Source: Gammaproteobacteria bacterium (GTDB lineage Bacteria; Pseudomonadota; Gammaproteobacteria; JAABTG01). Taken from it: DNA of 64,000 nucleotides. Positions 26,611 through 35,648 of this stretch are shown in pieces (the stretch's first letter is position 1; the number at the start of each line of letters is the position of its first letter). Made by a program: the position numbers and the translations under genes. The stretch lies in the NCBI GenBank assembly GCA_034522055.1, contig JAXHLS010000006.1:1-64000 (forward strand), written 5' to 3'. Below the pieces are notes generated by a model. The model did not search any database and was not told the DNA's origin. It saw nothing but the letters and a program-made list of their open reading frames with translations.

Positions 26611-27852
26611 TTACATCCCACCGGTCGATACCTTGAGAGCGGCCTGGAAAAAGGCCAGATAGACCACCGCGACCATGCCGCCGACGATCAGGATCAGGAG
26701 CGGTTCGACCCAGGCGGCCAAGGCCTTGACCCGCGCCTGGAGGTCCTTGCGGTAGAACTCGCCGAGGCTTTCCATGACGGCATCGAGTTCGCCGCTGCGC
26801 TCGCCGATGGCCGCCATGTGGCTGACCAGCTGCGGGATCGGCGGCCGCCGCAGGGCGGCCGACAGGGGCCGCCCGCTGAGGATCTCGTCACCGGCTTGGC
26901 CGAAGGCCTCGCCCAGCGCCCGGTTGCTCGTGACATCACGGGTGATGCGCAGGGAGGCGAGCAGCGAGATGCCGCTGCGCAGCTGCATGGCCATGGTCCA
27001 GGTCGCCTGGGCGAGGCCGGAGGCGAGAATGACCTTGCCGATGACGGGCGTGCGCACCAGTACGGCGTCCATCAGGCGCGCCCCGCGATGCGTCGTCGCG
27101 GCGATGAACACGGCGAGCAGGGCAAGCAATAGTGTGGCGCCCACGGTGCCCCCCCAGGTCTCGAACCAGGTGGCGAGATCGAGCAGGAACCGCGTGATCG
27201 GCGGCAGGTCGACGCCACGACTGCTGAGGAAGCCGGCAAAGCGCGGGATCACCCAGCCCACCAGCGCGATCGATACCCCCAGGGCCATGAAAAAGACGAT
27301 GGCGGGATAAGTCAGCGCCGTGGTGAGCTGGCGCTTGACGTCCTGGCGGCGCTCGAGGTCCTCGGCGAGGCGATCGAGGATGTTGTCGATCTCACCGCTG
27401 CGCTCGCCGGCCTCGAGCAGTTTGCTGACCTGGGGCGGAAACAGACCTTTCTGTGCCGCCATGGATCGTGACAGACTGGCGCCCCCTGGATGTCGTGCGC
27501 TCAGGGCGCCCAGGGCCTGGCGCAGCCGCAGCTTGGACGCCATCTCACGGTTGGCGTCCAGCGCCTGCACCACGGTATGCCCGGAACGCAACATCAACGC
27601 GAGCTGGTGGAACAGGAATACCAGATCCAGCGGGCGTACCGGCAGGTAGCGGCGTAGCGACAGCAATTCCAGCCATCCCCGCCAGCCGCGGCGTCGCCCC
27701 GAGCCGGCGCCACCCCCGCCCGCCGTGACCGAAACGACGTATACGGCCTGGTTGCGCAGCGCCGTCGCGGCTTCCCGTGGGCTGGCGGCCTCGAGCTCGC
27801 CGCTCTGCTCCTGGCCACGCTGGTCCAGGGCGACATAGGAGTAGAGTGCCAT
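26611..27852 (-). CDS. inner-membrane platform protein, PilC/GspF family
   Basis: A 413-residue platform protein of the T2SSF family, with two repeated domains. The first carries FLFHQLALMLRSGHTVVQAL, and the second repeats the pattern around TWTMAMQLRSGISLLASL. Membrane segments are visible at about 182-205, 235-257 and 385-405. The typical KLLEAGERSGEIDNILDRLA and AIGERSGELDAVMESLGEFY motifs are both present. The protein anchors the cytoplasmic ATPase to the inner membrane and supports pilin assembly. It begins 1 bp after the ATPase gene ends. Confidence 0.95.
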   Translation of the reverse strand: MALYSYVALDQRGQEQSGELEAASPREAATALRNQAVYVVSVTAGGGGAGSGRRRGWRGWLELLSLRRYLPVRPLDLVFLFHQLALMLRSGHTVVQALDANREMASKLRLRQALGALSARHPGGASLSRSMAAQKGLFPPQVSKLLEAGERSGEIDNILDRLAEDLERRQDVKRQLTTALTYPAIVFFMALGVSIALVGWVIPRFAGFLSSRGVDLPPITRFLLDLATWFETWGGTVGATLLLALLAVFIAATTHRGARLMDAVLVRTPVIGKVILASGLAQATWTMAMQLRSGISLLASLRITRDVTSNRALGEAFGQAGDEILSGRPLSAALRRPPIPQLVSHMAAIGERSGELDAVMESLGEFYRKDLQARVKALAAWVEPLLILIVGGMVAVVYLAFFQAALKVSTGGM

Positions 27853-27853
27853 C

Positions 27854-29484
27854 TCAGCCGCCCGCCGCGATGATCAGGTGTTGTACTTCGGCGCGGCTGG
27901 TCAGACCCGCGCCGATCTTCTCGCGGCCGTCCTGGAGCAAGGTGTGATAGCGCTCCCCGGCCGCGCGGCGCAGCTCGTCCTCGCGCGCCCCGGCGGCGAC
28001 CATCTCGCCCAGCGCGGGGTCGATCCACAGCGACTCGTAGAGGCCGACCCGGCCGAGGTAGCCGGTGCCCAGGCACAGGGGGCAGCCCTTCGGCCGGTAG
28101 GGGGCGACACCCAGGTCCGGCGCACCACGGACCGGCGGCGTATCCATCTCCGGCGGCACGGGCTCGCGGCAGTGCGGGCACAGCCTGCGCACCAGCCGTT
28201 GGGCCATCACACCGATCAGCGTCGAACCGATGAGGTAGGGCGGTACGCCGATGTCCGCGAGACGGGTGATGGCGCTGACCGCATCGTTGGTGTGCAGGGT
28301 CGACAGCACCAGATGGCCGGTCATTGCGGCCTTGAGGGCCGTTTCGGCCGTATCCAGATCGCGGATCTCACCCACCAGGATCACGTCGGGGTCGTGACGC
28401 AGGAACGAGCGCAAGGCCTGGGCGAAGCCGACCTTGGTGCTCACCTGGACCTGGGAGATCCCTTCGATCACCTGTTCGATGGGGTCCTCGACGGTCAGGA
28501 CGTTGAGTTCGTCGGTGTCGAGTTCGCGCAACGCGGCATACAGCGTCGTCGACTTGCCGCTGCCGGTGGGGCCGGTGACCAGGATGATCCCGTGGGGGCG
28601 GTCGAGTGCGGCCTGGAAGGGCGCGAGGATGAACTCCGGCATGCCCAGTTGGCTCAGGTTGAAGCCACCGGTGCCCTGGCCGAGCAGGCGCAGCGTGACG
28701 CGCTCACCCCAACGGGTCGGCACGGTGGCGATGCGGATGTCGTTCGGTGGCACCTCCCACTGCTGGATCTGGTAGGTCATGCCGCCGTCCTGGGGCAGGC
28801 GCTGTTCGGCGATGTCCAGGTTGGCCAGCACCTTGATGCGGGTGACCACGGCGTCGCCCTCGGCCTCGCCGAGGGGCCGTTTGAACTCCTGCATGTGGCC
28901 GTCGACCCGCAGGCGGATGCGGTAGCCGAGTTTCTCGGGCTCGAAGTGCACGTCGGTGGCGCGGCGCAGGTGGGCGTCCTTCATGATGTCGTCGAGCAGT
29001 CCGGTCGCATCGGCCTCGCCGACCACGTTTTCCACCTCGCTCCCGGGGGAGTGGGCGCGCGTCCAGCGCCGGACCGCGGCGCGCAGTGCCTCCGGCGCGG
29101 CCAGGCCGAGTTCGAACCGCAGACCGGTCGCGCGCTGCGCCATCTCGAGACTCGTCTGGTCGTCGGGGTCGTCGAGGGCGAGGCACAGGGAGCCGTCGGG
29201 CGCCGCACCGGCAACATCGCGCGCCGCAGCAGCACGTTCCTGGGCAGTTTCTCCATGGCGTCGGGGTCCGGGCGCAGGTCCTTCGGCAGCAGGAAGGTGA
29301 TGCCGCGCAGATCGGCCAGTGCCTGGTAGAGTGCGGCCTCGGGGAAGCGGCCGGCGCGCATCACCGCCTCGATCAGGCGAATACGTTCGCGGCGCGCCAG
29401 CAGTTTGAGCCCTGCGATGCTCTCGGCTTCAACCAGCCCGGCCTGCACGCCCGCATTGATCAGCGTCGCCTCGGTCACCGCCAT
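27854..29484 (-). CDS. assembly ATPase, PilB/GspE family (frameshift near 29200)
   Basis: A type II/IV secretion ATPase powering pilus or pseudopilus assembly. The N-terminal domain starts MAVTEATLINAGVQ and runs to MLPVR in one frame. The rest (MAQRATGLRFELG onward) lies in the next frame. One added base near 29200 restores about 543 residues and a continuous domain. The catalytic core is intact: Walker A GPTGSGKSTT, DPDVILVGEIRD, the His-box STLHTNDA and a tetracysteine zinc site (CPHC, CPLC). It overlaps the stop of the pilT-like gene. As written the gene is broken, but the intact remainder and the pattern of other indels here suggest a sequencing error. Confidence 0.92.
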
Positions 29485-30578
29485 CAGGTGTTCCTCCGGC
29501 CGTTGCGATTCAGCAGCCCCGCCATCGCGGTTGCATCGTGGCAGTGCGCCAGCGCCTCTTCGCTGCTCAGCAGGCGGTCGCGGACCAGGCTCGAGAGGGA
29601 CTGGTCGAAGGTCTGCATACCCTCGCCGCTGCCGGTCTCCATCACCGAGAAGATCTGCCGGGTCTTGCTGCTGGCGATGAGGTTGGCGACCGCCGGATTG
29701 ACCATCAGGATCTCGATGGCCGGCACCCGCCCGCGATCGTCGCCGACCGGTATCAGCTGCTGCGCAATCACCGCGCGCAGGGCCATGCCGATGCGGTGAC
29801 GGGCGACCTCCTGTTCGTCACCGGGGAAGCTGCCCACCAGGCGCTCTATACAGCCGATGGCCTCGCCGGTATGCAGCGTCGAGAACACCAGGTGCCCGGT
29901 TTCCGCCGCCGTCAGGGCGGCGCGCATGGTCTCGATGTCCCGCATCTCGCCCACCAGGATGACGTCCGGGTCTTCCCGCAGCGCGGCGCGCACGGCCTCG
30001 GCGAAGCTCGGCACGTCGGCGTACAGTTCGCGGTGGTGGACCAATGCCCGCTTGGGGGGATGGACGAACTCCACCGGGTCCTCGATGGTGAGGATATGGC
30101 AGGCGCGGCTGCGGTTGATCTGGTCGATCAGCGCGGCGAGCGTGGTCGATTTGCCGCTGCCGGTGGTGCCGGTCACCAGCACCAGGCCGGCGCGCAGGCT
30201 GGCCAGGGCGCCGAGCGCCGGCGGCAGGCGCAGTTCCTGCAGCGACAGCATGCGCTGGTCGAGGTGCCGTGCCGCGAGGGCGGGGCGACCGAGTTCGCAA
30301 TAGGCATTGATGCGAAAGCGTTCGCCATCCGGCGTGCCGTAACCGATGTCGACGGTGCGCCGCTCGGCGAACTCCTGCCATTGCGACGGGCTGCAGATAT
30401 GCTGCAGCATGCCGTGGATGCTGTCCGGCGCGAGTGCGACGTCGTCCAGGCGTCGCAGCTCGCCGTGGATCCGCAGGCAGGGCGGGGCGCCGCAACTCAG
30501 ATGCAGATCGGAGGCACCCTGTTCCACGAGTCGGCGCAGCAATTGGTCGAGGTGTTCGGCGGCTTGCATCGCGTTCAC
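29484..30578 (-). CDS. pilT: retraction ATPase, PilT family
   Basis: A 364-residue PilT-type hexameric ATPase. It opens with a PilT N-terminal domain (GASDLHLSCGAPPCLRIHGE) and has Walker A TGTTGSGKSTT, Asp-box ILTIEDPVEF, the PilT hallmark GEMRDIETMRAALTAAETGH and His-box STLHT. PilT proteins drive pilus retraction. Its presence argues for a dynamic type IV pilus-like machine rather than a plain type II secretion system, which normally lacks it. It is embedded between the PilO and PilB/GspE genes with 4-bp and 1-bp overlaps, so it is part of the same transcription unit. Confidence 0.93.
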   Translation of the reverse strand: MNAMQAAEHLDQLLRRLVEQGASDLHLSCGAPPCLRIHGELRRLDDVALAPDSIHGMLQHICSPSQWQEFAERRTVDIGYGTPDGERFRINAYCELGRPALAARHLDQRMLSLQELRLPPALGALASLRAGLVLVTGTTGSGKSTTLAALIDQINRSRACHILTIEDPVEFVHPPKRALVHHRELYADVPSFAEAVRAALREDPDVILVGEMRDIETMRAALTAAETGHLVFSTLHTGEAIGCIERLVGSFPGDEQEVARHRIGMALRAVIAQQLIPVGDDRGRVPAIEILMVNPAVANLIASSKTRQIFSVMETGSGEGMQTFDQSLSSLVRDRLLSSEEALAHCHDATAMAGLLNRNGRRNT

Positions 30579-31246
30579 AGGGTCAGGGTCAGGGTGACGT
30601 CCAGGGTGCTGCGCAGGGCGGGCGTGGTCTGCCCGTCCGTGTCGGCAGAGCCGGGCGGTGGGGTCTCCGCGGGCACGATCTGCAGCCCGATGGGCGCGCT
30701 GAGGCGGTCGAGGCGTTTCAGGCCCTCGAGGAAGTCCAGCAGTTCCCAGTAGCCGCCGTGGACCCGCAGAGTCACGATCGGCCGCTTCGAGAGGTGATCG
30801 CGCCGCTTTGCCGGCTGCTGGCCCGAACCGGCGGTGCTGTTGTCGGCGGCGCTGCCCTGGCTGTGGACGGTGAGGCCGGCACGCTGAGCCAGGGCCGAGA
30901 TGTCGAGCAGCAGGGCCTGCTCGCTGGCGTCGCCTGCGGCCGCGAAGCGCGCCTCCAGTGCCGCCAATTCGGCCTTCAGGGTCTCGCGGCTCTGCTCCAG
31001 TGACTTCAAGCGGGTCGTCAGGCCGGCGGTGTCGGTGTCCAATTCGGGTATCTCCGACGCCCTCAGCTCGATGCGGTTCTGCTTGCGCTTGACCATGTTC
31101 TCGGCATGCTCCATCTCCTTGAAGGTCTGGGGATACAGCAACATTCCGTAGAGTCCCGCCGGCAGCATGGTGAGGACGATGATCCAGGTGATGCGCTCGC
31201 GGAAGGACAGGGACCTCCAGCGCTGCATGAAGGCCGTGCCTGTCAT
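30575..31246 (-). CDS. PilO/GspM-like inner-membrane protein
   Basis: A 223-residue protein with one N-terminal membrane helix (about 18-38, ITWIIVLTMLPAGLYGMLLY). A coiled-coil stretch follows (ELRASEIPELD through AALEARF), then a small C-terminal ferredoxin-like domain (RPIVTLRVHGGYWELLDFLE), the layout of PilO. The start ATG overlaps the stop of the PilN-like gene (ATGA) and its end overlaps pilT by 4 bp. It would form the PilN-PilO alignment complex bridging the platform and PilP/secretin. Assigned from layout and order more than from sequence identity. Confidence 0.82.
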   Translation of the reverse strand: MTGTAFMQRWRSLSFRERITWIIVLTMLPAGLYGMLLYPQTFKEMEHAENMVKRKQNRIELRASEIPELDTDTAGLTTRLKSLEQSRETLKAELAALEARFAAAGDASEQALLLDISALAQRAGLTVHSQGSAADNSTAGSGQQPAKRRDHLSKRPIVTLRVHGGYWELLDFLEGLKRLDRLSAPIGLQIVPAETPPPGSADTDGQTTPALRSTLDVTLTLTL

Positions 31247-31950
31247 GTCTCGTCTCCCCCTTGCTGCCGTGCCTGTTGCAGCCACACCTCGATCTCGTAA
31301 CCGCGACCGTTGAAGCGGTTGGTGCCGGTGCTGATGCGGTGGTCCTGTACGCGCAAACCCCAGGGCTGGAGATGTCGCCCCAGATTGTTGATGAACAGCT
31401 GCCCGGCGGTATTGGTCAGGGCCCAGGCCGAGACGTAGTACAGGGTGTCGTCCTTGCGGTCATGGACAAAGCGGTCGAGCATCACCTCGTCGGTGACCGC
31501 ATCCCGCATCGCCTCGAGCATGCCGGGCGCCGATTGCCGGCGTTGCAGCAGCCGGTCGAGGGCGTGCTTGCGCCGCTGCAGGGTGTCGACCTCGGCGTCC
31601 AGGGTGTCGACCTCTGCGGCGATCCGCCTGCTCTCGGAGGTGACGGCCTGCGCGGTGTTGGCCAGGCGTACCCGCTCCTCGAACTCGGCGTCCAGCTCCA
31701 CCAGCCGTTGTGCGCTCAGGTGCGTCTGGATCCGCATCGACACCTCGAGCCCCGCCAGCCCGAGCACCACCACCACGGCGAAGGCATAAGGCAACAGGTC
31801 GGTGCGCCTCCACAGGGGCGGCGGTGGCGGCTGTGCCTGCAGCGGCGCCGCGCCCTGGGATTCGGCACGCCCCATGGCGTGCCGGCTGGCGGTCAGGATG
31901 CCGCCCCGGTGGTGCGGGGCGATGCCGCCCGTGACGGGTTGTTTCTTCAT
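31243..31950 (-). CDS. PilN/GspL-C-like inner-membrane protein
   Basis: A 235-residue bitopic protein. A cytoplasmic Pro-rich head (about 1-48) is followed by one membrane helix (about 54-71, YAFAVVVVLGLAGLEVSM) and a coiled coil of about 80-135 (VDTLDAEVDTLQRRKHALD). The C-terminal beta-rich domain includes DTLYYVSAWALTN. This is the PilN plan, except that the cytoplasmic head is longer than the usual short PilM-binding peptide. It overlaps the PilM gene upstream and the PilO gene downstream by 4 bp each. Confidence 0.8.
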   Translation of the reverse strand: MKKQPVTGGIAPHHRGGILTASRHAMGRAESQGAAPLQAQPPPPPLWRRTDLLPYAFAVVVVLGLAGLEVSMRIQTHLSAQRLVELDAEFEERVRLANTAQAVTSESRRIAAEVDTLDAEVDTLQRRKHALDRLLQRRQSAPGMLEAMRDAVTDEVMLDRFVHDRKDDTLYYVSAWALTNTAGQLFINNLGRHLQPWGLRVQDHRISTGTNRFNGRGYEIEVWLQQARQQGGDET

Positions 31951-33014
31951 GCGGCCTTGTCCTGGGGGCCATGGGCCTCGACCGGATTCACCACGGATCT
32001 ATCGAGGCGTTCCGCCAGCAGCGGCGCGAGGGTCTCGAAGGTGGCCGGGGGGGCGTTGAGGAGGACGCGGCCGATATCCGGGCGCAGCTCTTCCTGGCAC
32101 AGGCCGGCGATCTGCTCGGGCGCGGGCGCGCCGTCATGGGTGTTTTCCACCCGGTAGGCGCGCAGGGCCCCGGGCAGGCCGCGCAATACGGCCACTTGCT
32201 CCTGGTGGACATCGATATACAGCTCTTCGCGGTTCTCGGTGTGCTCCAGGGTCCCGAAACCACAGCCGAGGGCGGGGTAAATGGCGGTGAGATACAGCTT
32301 GTTGCGCTGGCAGGCCTTGACCCACTGCCGGCGCAGGCCGTCGCCGATGCCGCTGGCCAGCCACGGGTAGCGCGGGGCCTCGTCGTCGATCTCGAAATCC
32401 TCGGGCATACGCTGCGCCGCCCAGCCGCAGAAGACCTCGTCGTCGAGCTGGACCAGCTTTTCCTGCAGCGCCAGGCCCTCGTCGATGTGGGCGCGTTTGA
32501 CATGCCCCAGGTTCTGCGCGACCTCGCCGAAGCGAACGGTCAGGCGGTTGTTCGAGGCCGCGTTGCGCGCCAGGGCCTCGCGCATCACCTCGGCGCGTTG
32601 CTGCTGCGTCAGGTAGCCACGGCCCATCAGCAGCGAGCCGATGCACCAGCGCTCGTGGTGCTGGGCGAACAGGGGCTCGAGTTCCCAGCGCACCAGTTCG
32701 CGCATCTGCTCGGGCGGACGCGGCCGCTCCGGGTTGACCGGCAGGTCGAGCAAGGCCGACAGCGCCGAGCCACTGACCAGGATGGCCTTGCGCGGCGGCT
32801 TCTTCACCCCGGCCGAGCGGATCCGTTCCAGCACCTCGCCCACCGCGGTCACCCAGTCGAGGGCGCGGGACGCGCCGCTGGCCTGGACCTCCTGGTCCAT
32901 CAGGCCGGCATGCACGACCGCGCCTTCAAGGGTGTAGCCGTCGTGGTGCAGCACCAGCAGGTTGTTCGGTTTGCCGAGCTGGATGTTGTTGAGGATGGTG
33001 ATGGGGTTTTTCAT
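31947..33014 (-). CDS. PilM-like actin-fold assembly protein
   Basis: A 355-residue cytoplasmic protein placed exactly where PilM lies in pilM-N-O-P operons. Segments such as LLVLHHDGYTLEGAVVHAG, RKAILVSGSALSALLDLPVN and ELYIDVHQEQVAVLRGLPGA resemble the alternating strands of the PilM/GspL/MshI actin-like fold. It is more divergent than canonical PilM. It probably recruits the PilN-PilO complex at the inner membrane. Overlaps the PilN gene by 4 bp and starts 7 bp after the prepilin gene stop. Confidence 0.72.
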   Translation of the reverse strand: MKNPITILNNIQLGKPNNLLVLHHDGYTLEGAVVHAGLMDQEVQASGASRALDWVTAVGEVLERIRSAGVKKPPRKAILVSGSALSALLDLPVNPERPRPPEQMRELVRWELEPLFAQHHERWCIGSLLMGRGYLTQQQRAEVMREALARNAASNNRLTVRFGEVAQNLGHVKRAHIDEGLALQEKLVQLDDEVFCGWAAQRMPEDFEIDDEAPRYPWLASGIGDGLRRQWVKACQRNKLYLTAIYPALGCGFGTLEHTENREELYIDVHQEQVAVLRGLPGALRAYRVENTHDGAPAPEQIAGLCQEELRPDIGRVLLNAPPATFETLAPLLAERLDRSVVNPVEAHGPQDKAA

Positions 33015-33020
33015 CTGCGT

Positions 33021-34229
33021 TCAGTGGTCCAAAACGATCTCGACGTTGGGCAGGCTCGTCCCCGCGAAGAGCTGGACCCGCCTGGTGATGCGGCCGCTGT
33101 CGGGCGGGCATGGGCCGATGCTGGTGGCCGGGAATCCCGTCCCCGCCAAGGTGCAGCGGTAGGAGGCCTGAGTACCACCAGTCGTGTGTTTGGTGGTTGC
33201 ATCGTTGTCTACGATGAGAAGCAACGGGTGTTCGCCCTGCGGCACGTTCGTATCGAGGGTCGCGTAATCCGGTGCCGTACCCCCTTCATAGTGATTTTCG
33301 GTGAACACCGCCATAGCCGAGTCCCCGTCGGCAATGGGCGTTGCGAGGCACTCAGAGGTCAAGCGGCGCCAGCGACCATTGGTGCCGTCGGTGATCTGGT
33401 TGCGGTAGACCAATAAGGCGAGTCTCAGGCACTCGGTGCCTGCATACGCGATGGGTGTCCCCGTGCGGTTGGTCACAACGACCGGCCAGTCGCGCGTCAG
33501 TACGCGCCAGTCCGTGCTGTCGATGACGATTTTAAGATCGTCGTCATAGGGCGGCTCCGTGCTGTCCGGTGCCCCGTCGCGGCCGAGACTGGCGATTTCC
33601 AGGTCGATGCCTGCGGGGCCGCCTCCCGGGTTCGTCACTTGCCATCCATGATCGGGCGCCGCGCCGGTATTGCCCCAGCCGTCGCTAAAGGTGAGTGCTA
33701 CACCCGTTACACCCGGTGACAGGGGAAGGTAGGGACCGCGCCAACCCTTTTGCAACGTCTCTCCGGGTTCATCGAGTGGGCCTTCGCCGGTGCCATCGTT
33801 GTAACCGGCGGCATCAGGGACCGGGTCAAAGATCGGTTCCAAAGCGCGGTAGCGGTCCATGCATGCAGCCGTTGCCAAGCCATCGCCGCATTCGTCGTAG
33901 GTATCGGTGTTGTCGATCCGGGTGGCTTCCGCGATCAATGTCTCGACTGATTGCCCCGGGGGAGCCGCGTCATTGGGAATAAGGCCATTGTCTGCCGCAT
34001 AACCAGAGAGAAGTCGTTGGCCGTTGAACACAGGGTCCGAGTGCCCCACGATGCCCCTGAGCAATGCAGTAAGGCGTGTCCTGGTGTCCTCGTAGCGCAC
34101 CTGGCCGGTGTTGTCGGTCACCTGCGACAGGGTCATGAAGGCCACCGCCGAGAGAATGGTCACCACCAGCAGCAGTTCCAGCAGGGTCATGCCGGCGCAA
34201 CGGTGCGGCAGGCTCGGGGGCGTGTTCAT
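33021..34229 (-). CDS. large prepilin-like protein, 402 residues
   Basis: Class III-type leader ending Cys-Ala-Gly, then a mature start MTLLELLLVVTILSAVAF with the conserved Glu at position 5, the hallmark for cleavage by a PilD-type peptidase. The mature part is unusually long (nearly 390 residues), Asp/Gly/Thr-rich and has several cysteines (ECGDGLATAAC, TECLRLAL, TSECLAT). It could be a minor pilin or a tip adhesin; no adhesin domain is recognised. It overlaps the upstream hypothetical gene by 4 bp. Met replaces the usual Phe at +1. Confidence 0.87.
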   Translation of the reverse strand: MNTPPSLPHRCAGMTLLELLLVVTILSAVAFMTLSQVTDNTGQVRYEDTRTRLTALLRGIVGHSDPVFNGQRLLSGYAADNGLIPNDAAPPGQSVETLIAEATRIDNTDTYDECGDGLATAACMDRYRALEPIFDPVPDAAGYNDGTGEGPLDEPGETLQKGWRGPYLPLSPGVTGVALTFSDGWGNTGAAPDHGWQVTNPGGGPAGIDLEIASLGRDGAPDSTEPPYDDDLKIVIDSTDWRVLTRDWPVVVTNRTGTPIAYAGTECLRLALLVYRNQITDGTNGRWRRLTSECLATPIADGDSAMAVFTENHYEGGTAPDYATLDTNVPQGEHPLLLIVDNDATTKHTTGGTQASYRCTLAGTGFPATSIGPCPPDSGRITRRVQLFAGTSLPNVEIVLDH

Positions 34230-34834
34230 CGGGTGGTCCCGCCGGGGGTGGTCCCGCCGGATTGGTCCGCGCCCGGGGGGCGAGGGCCAACGTCGGTGGA
34301 GTACCCGGTCACGAGGATCGCCGGTCCCTTGGAGTAGTTGTACATGTGGTAGCCGTGGAAGGCGACGCGCCGGCCTTCCTCCCCCAGCCCGTCCCTGATC
34401 GCCGCGGCCGTCCGCTCCTCGACGTAGACGGGCATGATGTGGCCGCCGGGGGTGGTCACGAACATGCGGTGGTTGACCTCGGGCCTGGGATCCATCGGGA
34501 AGAATGCCAGCACCCGATACAGGTACTCGGCCTTGCGCGGGTGCGGATGTTGCTTGACCCTGGCGACGAAGCGGATGGGTGCCGGCGGCAGCAGGGAGGT
34601 GGTGCCTTCTTTGATCGGACGCTCCGCGGCCACGAAGCGGTCGATGTCGACGTGCTTAAAGGCAGCGGCATCGGGCGTGGGCTCGGCAGTGGCATCGGGC
34701 ACGACAGCGGCTTGGGGTGTCGGCCTGGAGGTCGCGGCGTCGTAGGCGAGCACGGCCCCGGCGACGAAGACCACCGTGAGGCTGGCGAAGAAGACGCCGC
34801 GGGTCACGCGGCCAGCGAATAGGGGTGTGAACAT
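34226..34834 (-). CDS. hypothetical membrane-anchored protein of the pilus cluster
   Basis: 202 residues with one N-terminal hydrophobic helix (GVFFASLTVVFVAGAVLAY, about 13-31), then an Ala/Pro/Thr-rich linker. A periplasmic domain follows with PIRFVARVKQHPHPRKAEYL and MFVTTPGGHIMPVYVEERTA. The C terminus repeats Gly-Gly-Thr-Thr from a small DNA repeat. No family is recognised. It lies 4 bp after the disrupted prepilin gene and overlaps the next prepilin gene by 4 bp, so it is almost certainly co-translated with them and part of the apparatus. Confidence 0.7.
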   Translation of the reverse strand: MFTPLFAGRVTRGVFFASLTVVFVAGAVLAYDAATSRPTPQAAVVPDATAEPTPDAAAFKHVDIDRFVAAERPIKEGTTSLLPPAPIRFVARVKQHPHPRKAEYLYRVLAFFPMDPRPEVNHRMFVTTPGGHIMPVYVEERTAAAIRDGLGEEGRRVAFHGYHMYNYSKGPAILVTGYSTDVGPRPPGADQSGGTTPGGTTR

Positions 34835-35648
34835 CGCATTACTCCAGGTTCAGGATCACGTCGTCGCCGCCGCCGCCGGGCTCGTACGTCCCGTTGCGTC
34901 CCATGCTGACGATCGACGGGCTGTCGTCGAGACCGAACACCAGACCGAACACCAGGAAGGGTCGGCCCCAGTACTCGCGTTCGCTGCCCCCCGGGTCCGC
35001 ACGCCAATCCAGCAGGGTGTTGCCACCCACGTTGACGGCCCGTCCTTCGAAGGGATCGGCGAGCCCCGGAACATCGGGGATGTTGTCACCGGCCAGAGGG
35101 TCGCCCGAGGGGTCGCCGGCCGCGGTACCATCGTTGATGTCATCACGGATATCGACGAACCCATCCTCGAAACCCCTCAGGTAAGGTCCGCGCCAGCCGC
35201 GACCGCTGTTCGCATCCCAGGTCTCCAGCCGGTGTTCGGTCCCATAGAGCGGATTGACCCAGAGCTGCTCCAGGTTGGCTGGCGAGTAGAACCAGCGTTG
35301 CCTTTCGGCGTTGTTGGTGCCCGCGTAGGATGGGAGACTGTCGATTGGCACGGCGCCCGGGGGCGTGGCCGTATCCAGATCGAACGGCCCCTGCTTCGGG
35401 TAGTAACCGGTGTCCTGGCGAAACTGGTCCATCGCCTTGGCGAGTTCCATCATCTCGGCACGCACCAGCTTGGCCTGGGCGTCCTCGTTGACGCCGGTCA
35501 TGGTGCCGGTGGCGACGAAGGCCACCGTGGCCAGGATGGCCACCACCGCCAGCAGTTCCAGCAGGCTGTAGCCGCGCCGGGCGTGCGGCGCGCCGGGGCA
35601 CGGGGGGTGAGTCCTCCCGGTGGATGGAGCGAAGGTGTTTATGTGTTG

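Noticed and set aside
24177-26636. An 819-residue open frame on the plus strand opposite the secretin and PilP genes
   Set aside because: It has no recognisable domain and is fully opposite two clear genes. Long antisense frames are expected in GC-rich coding DNA.
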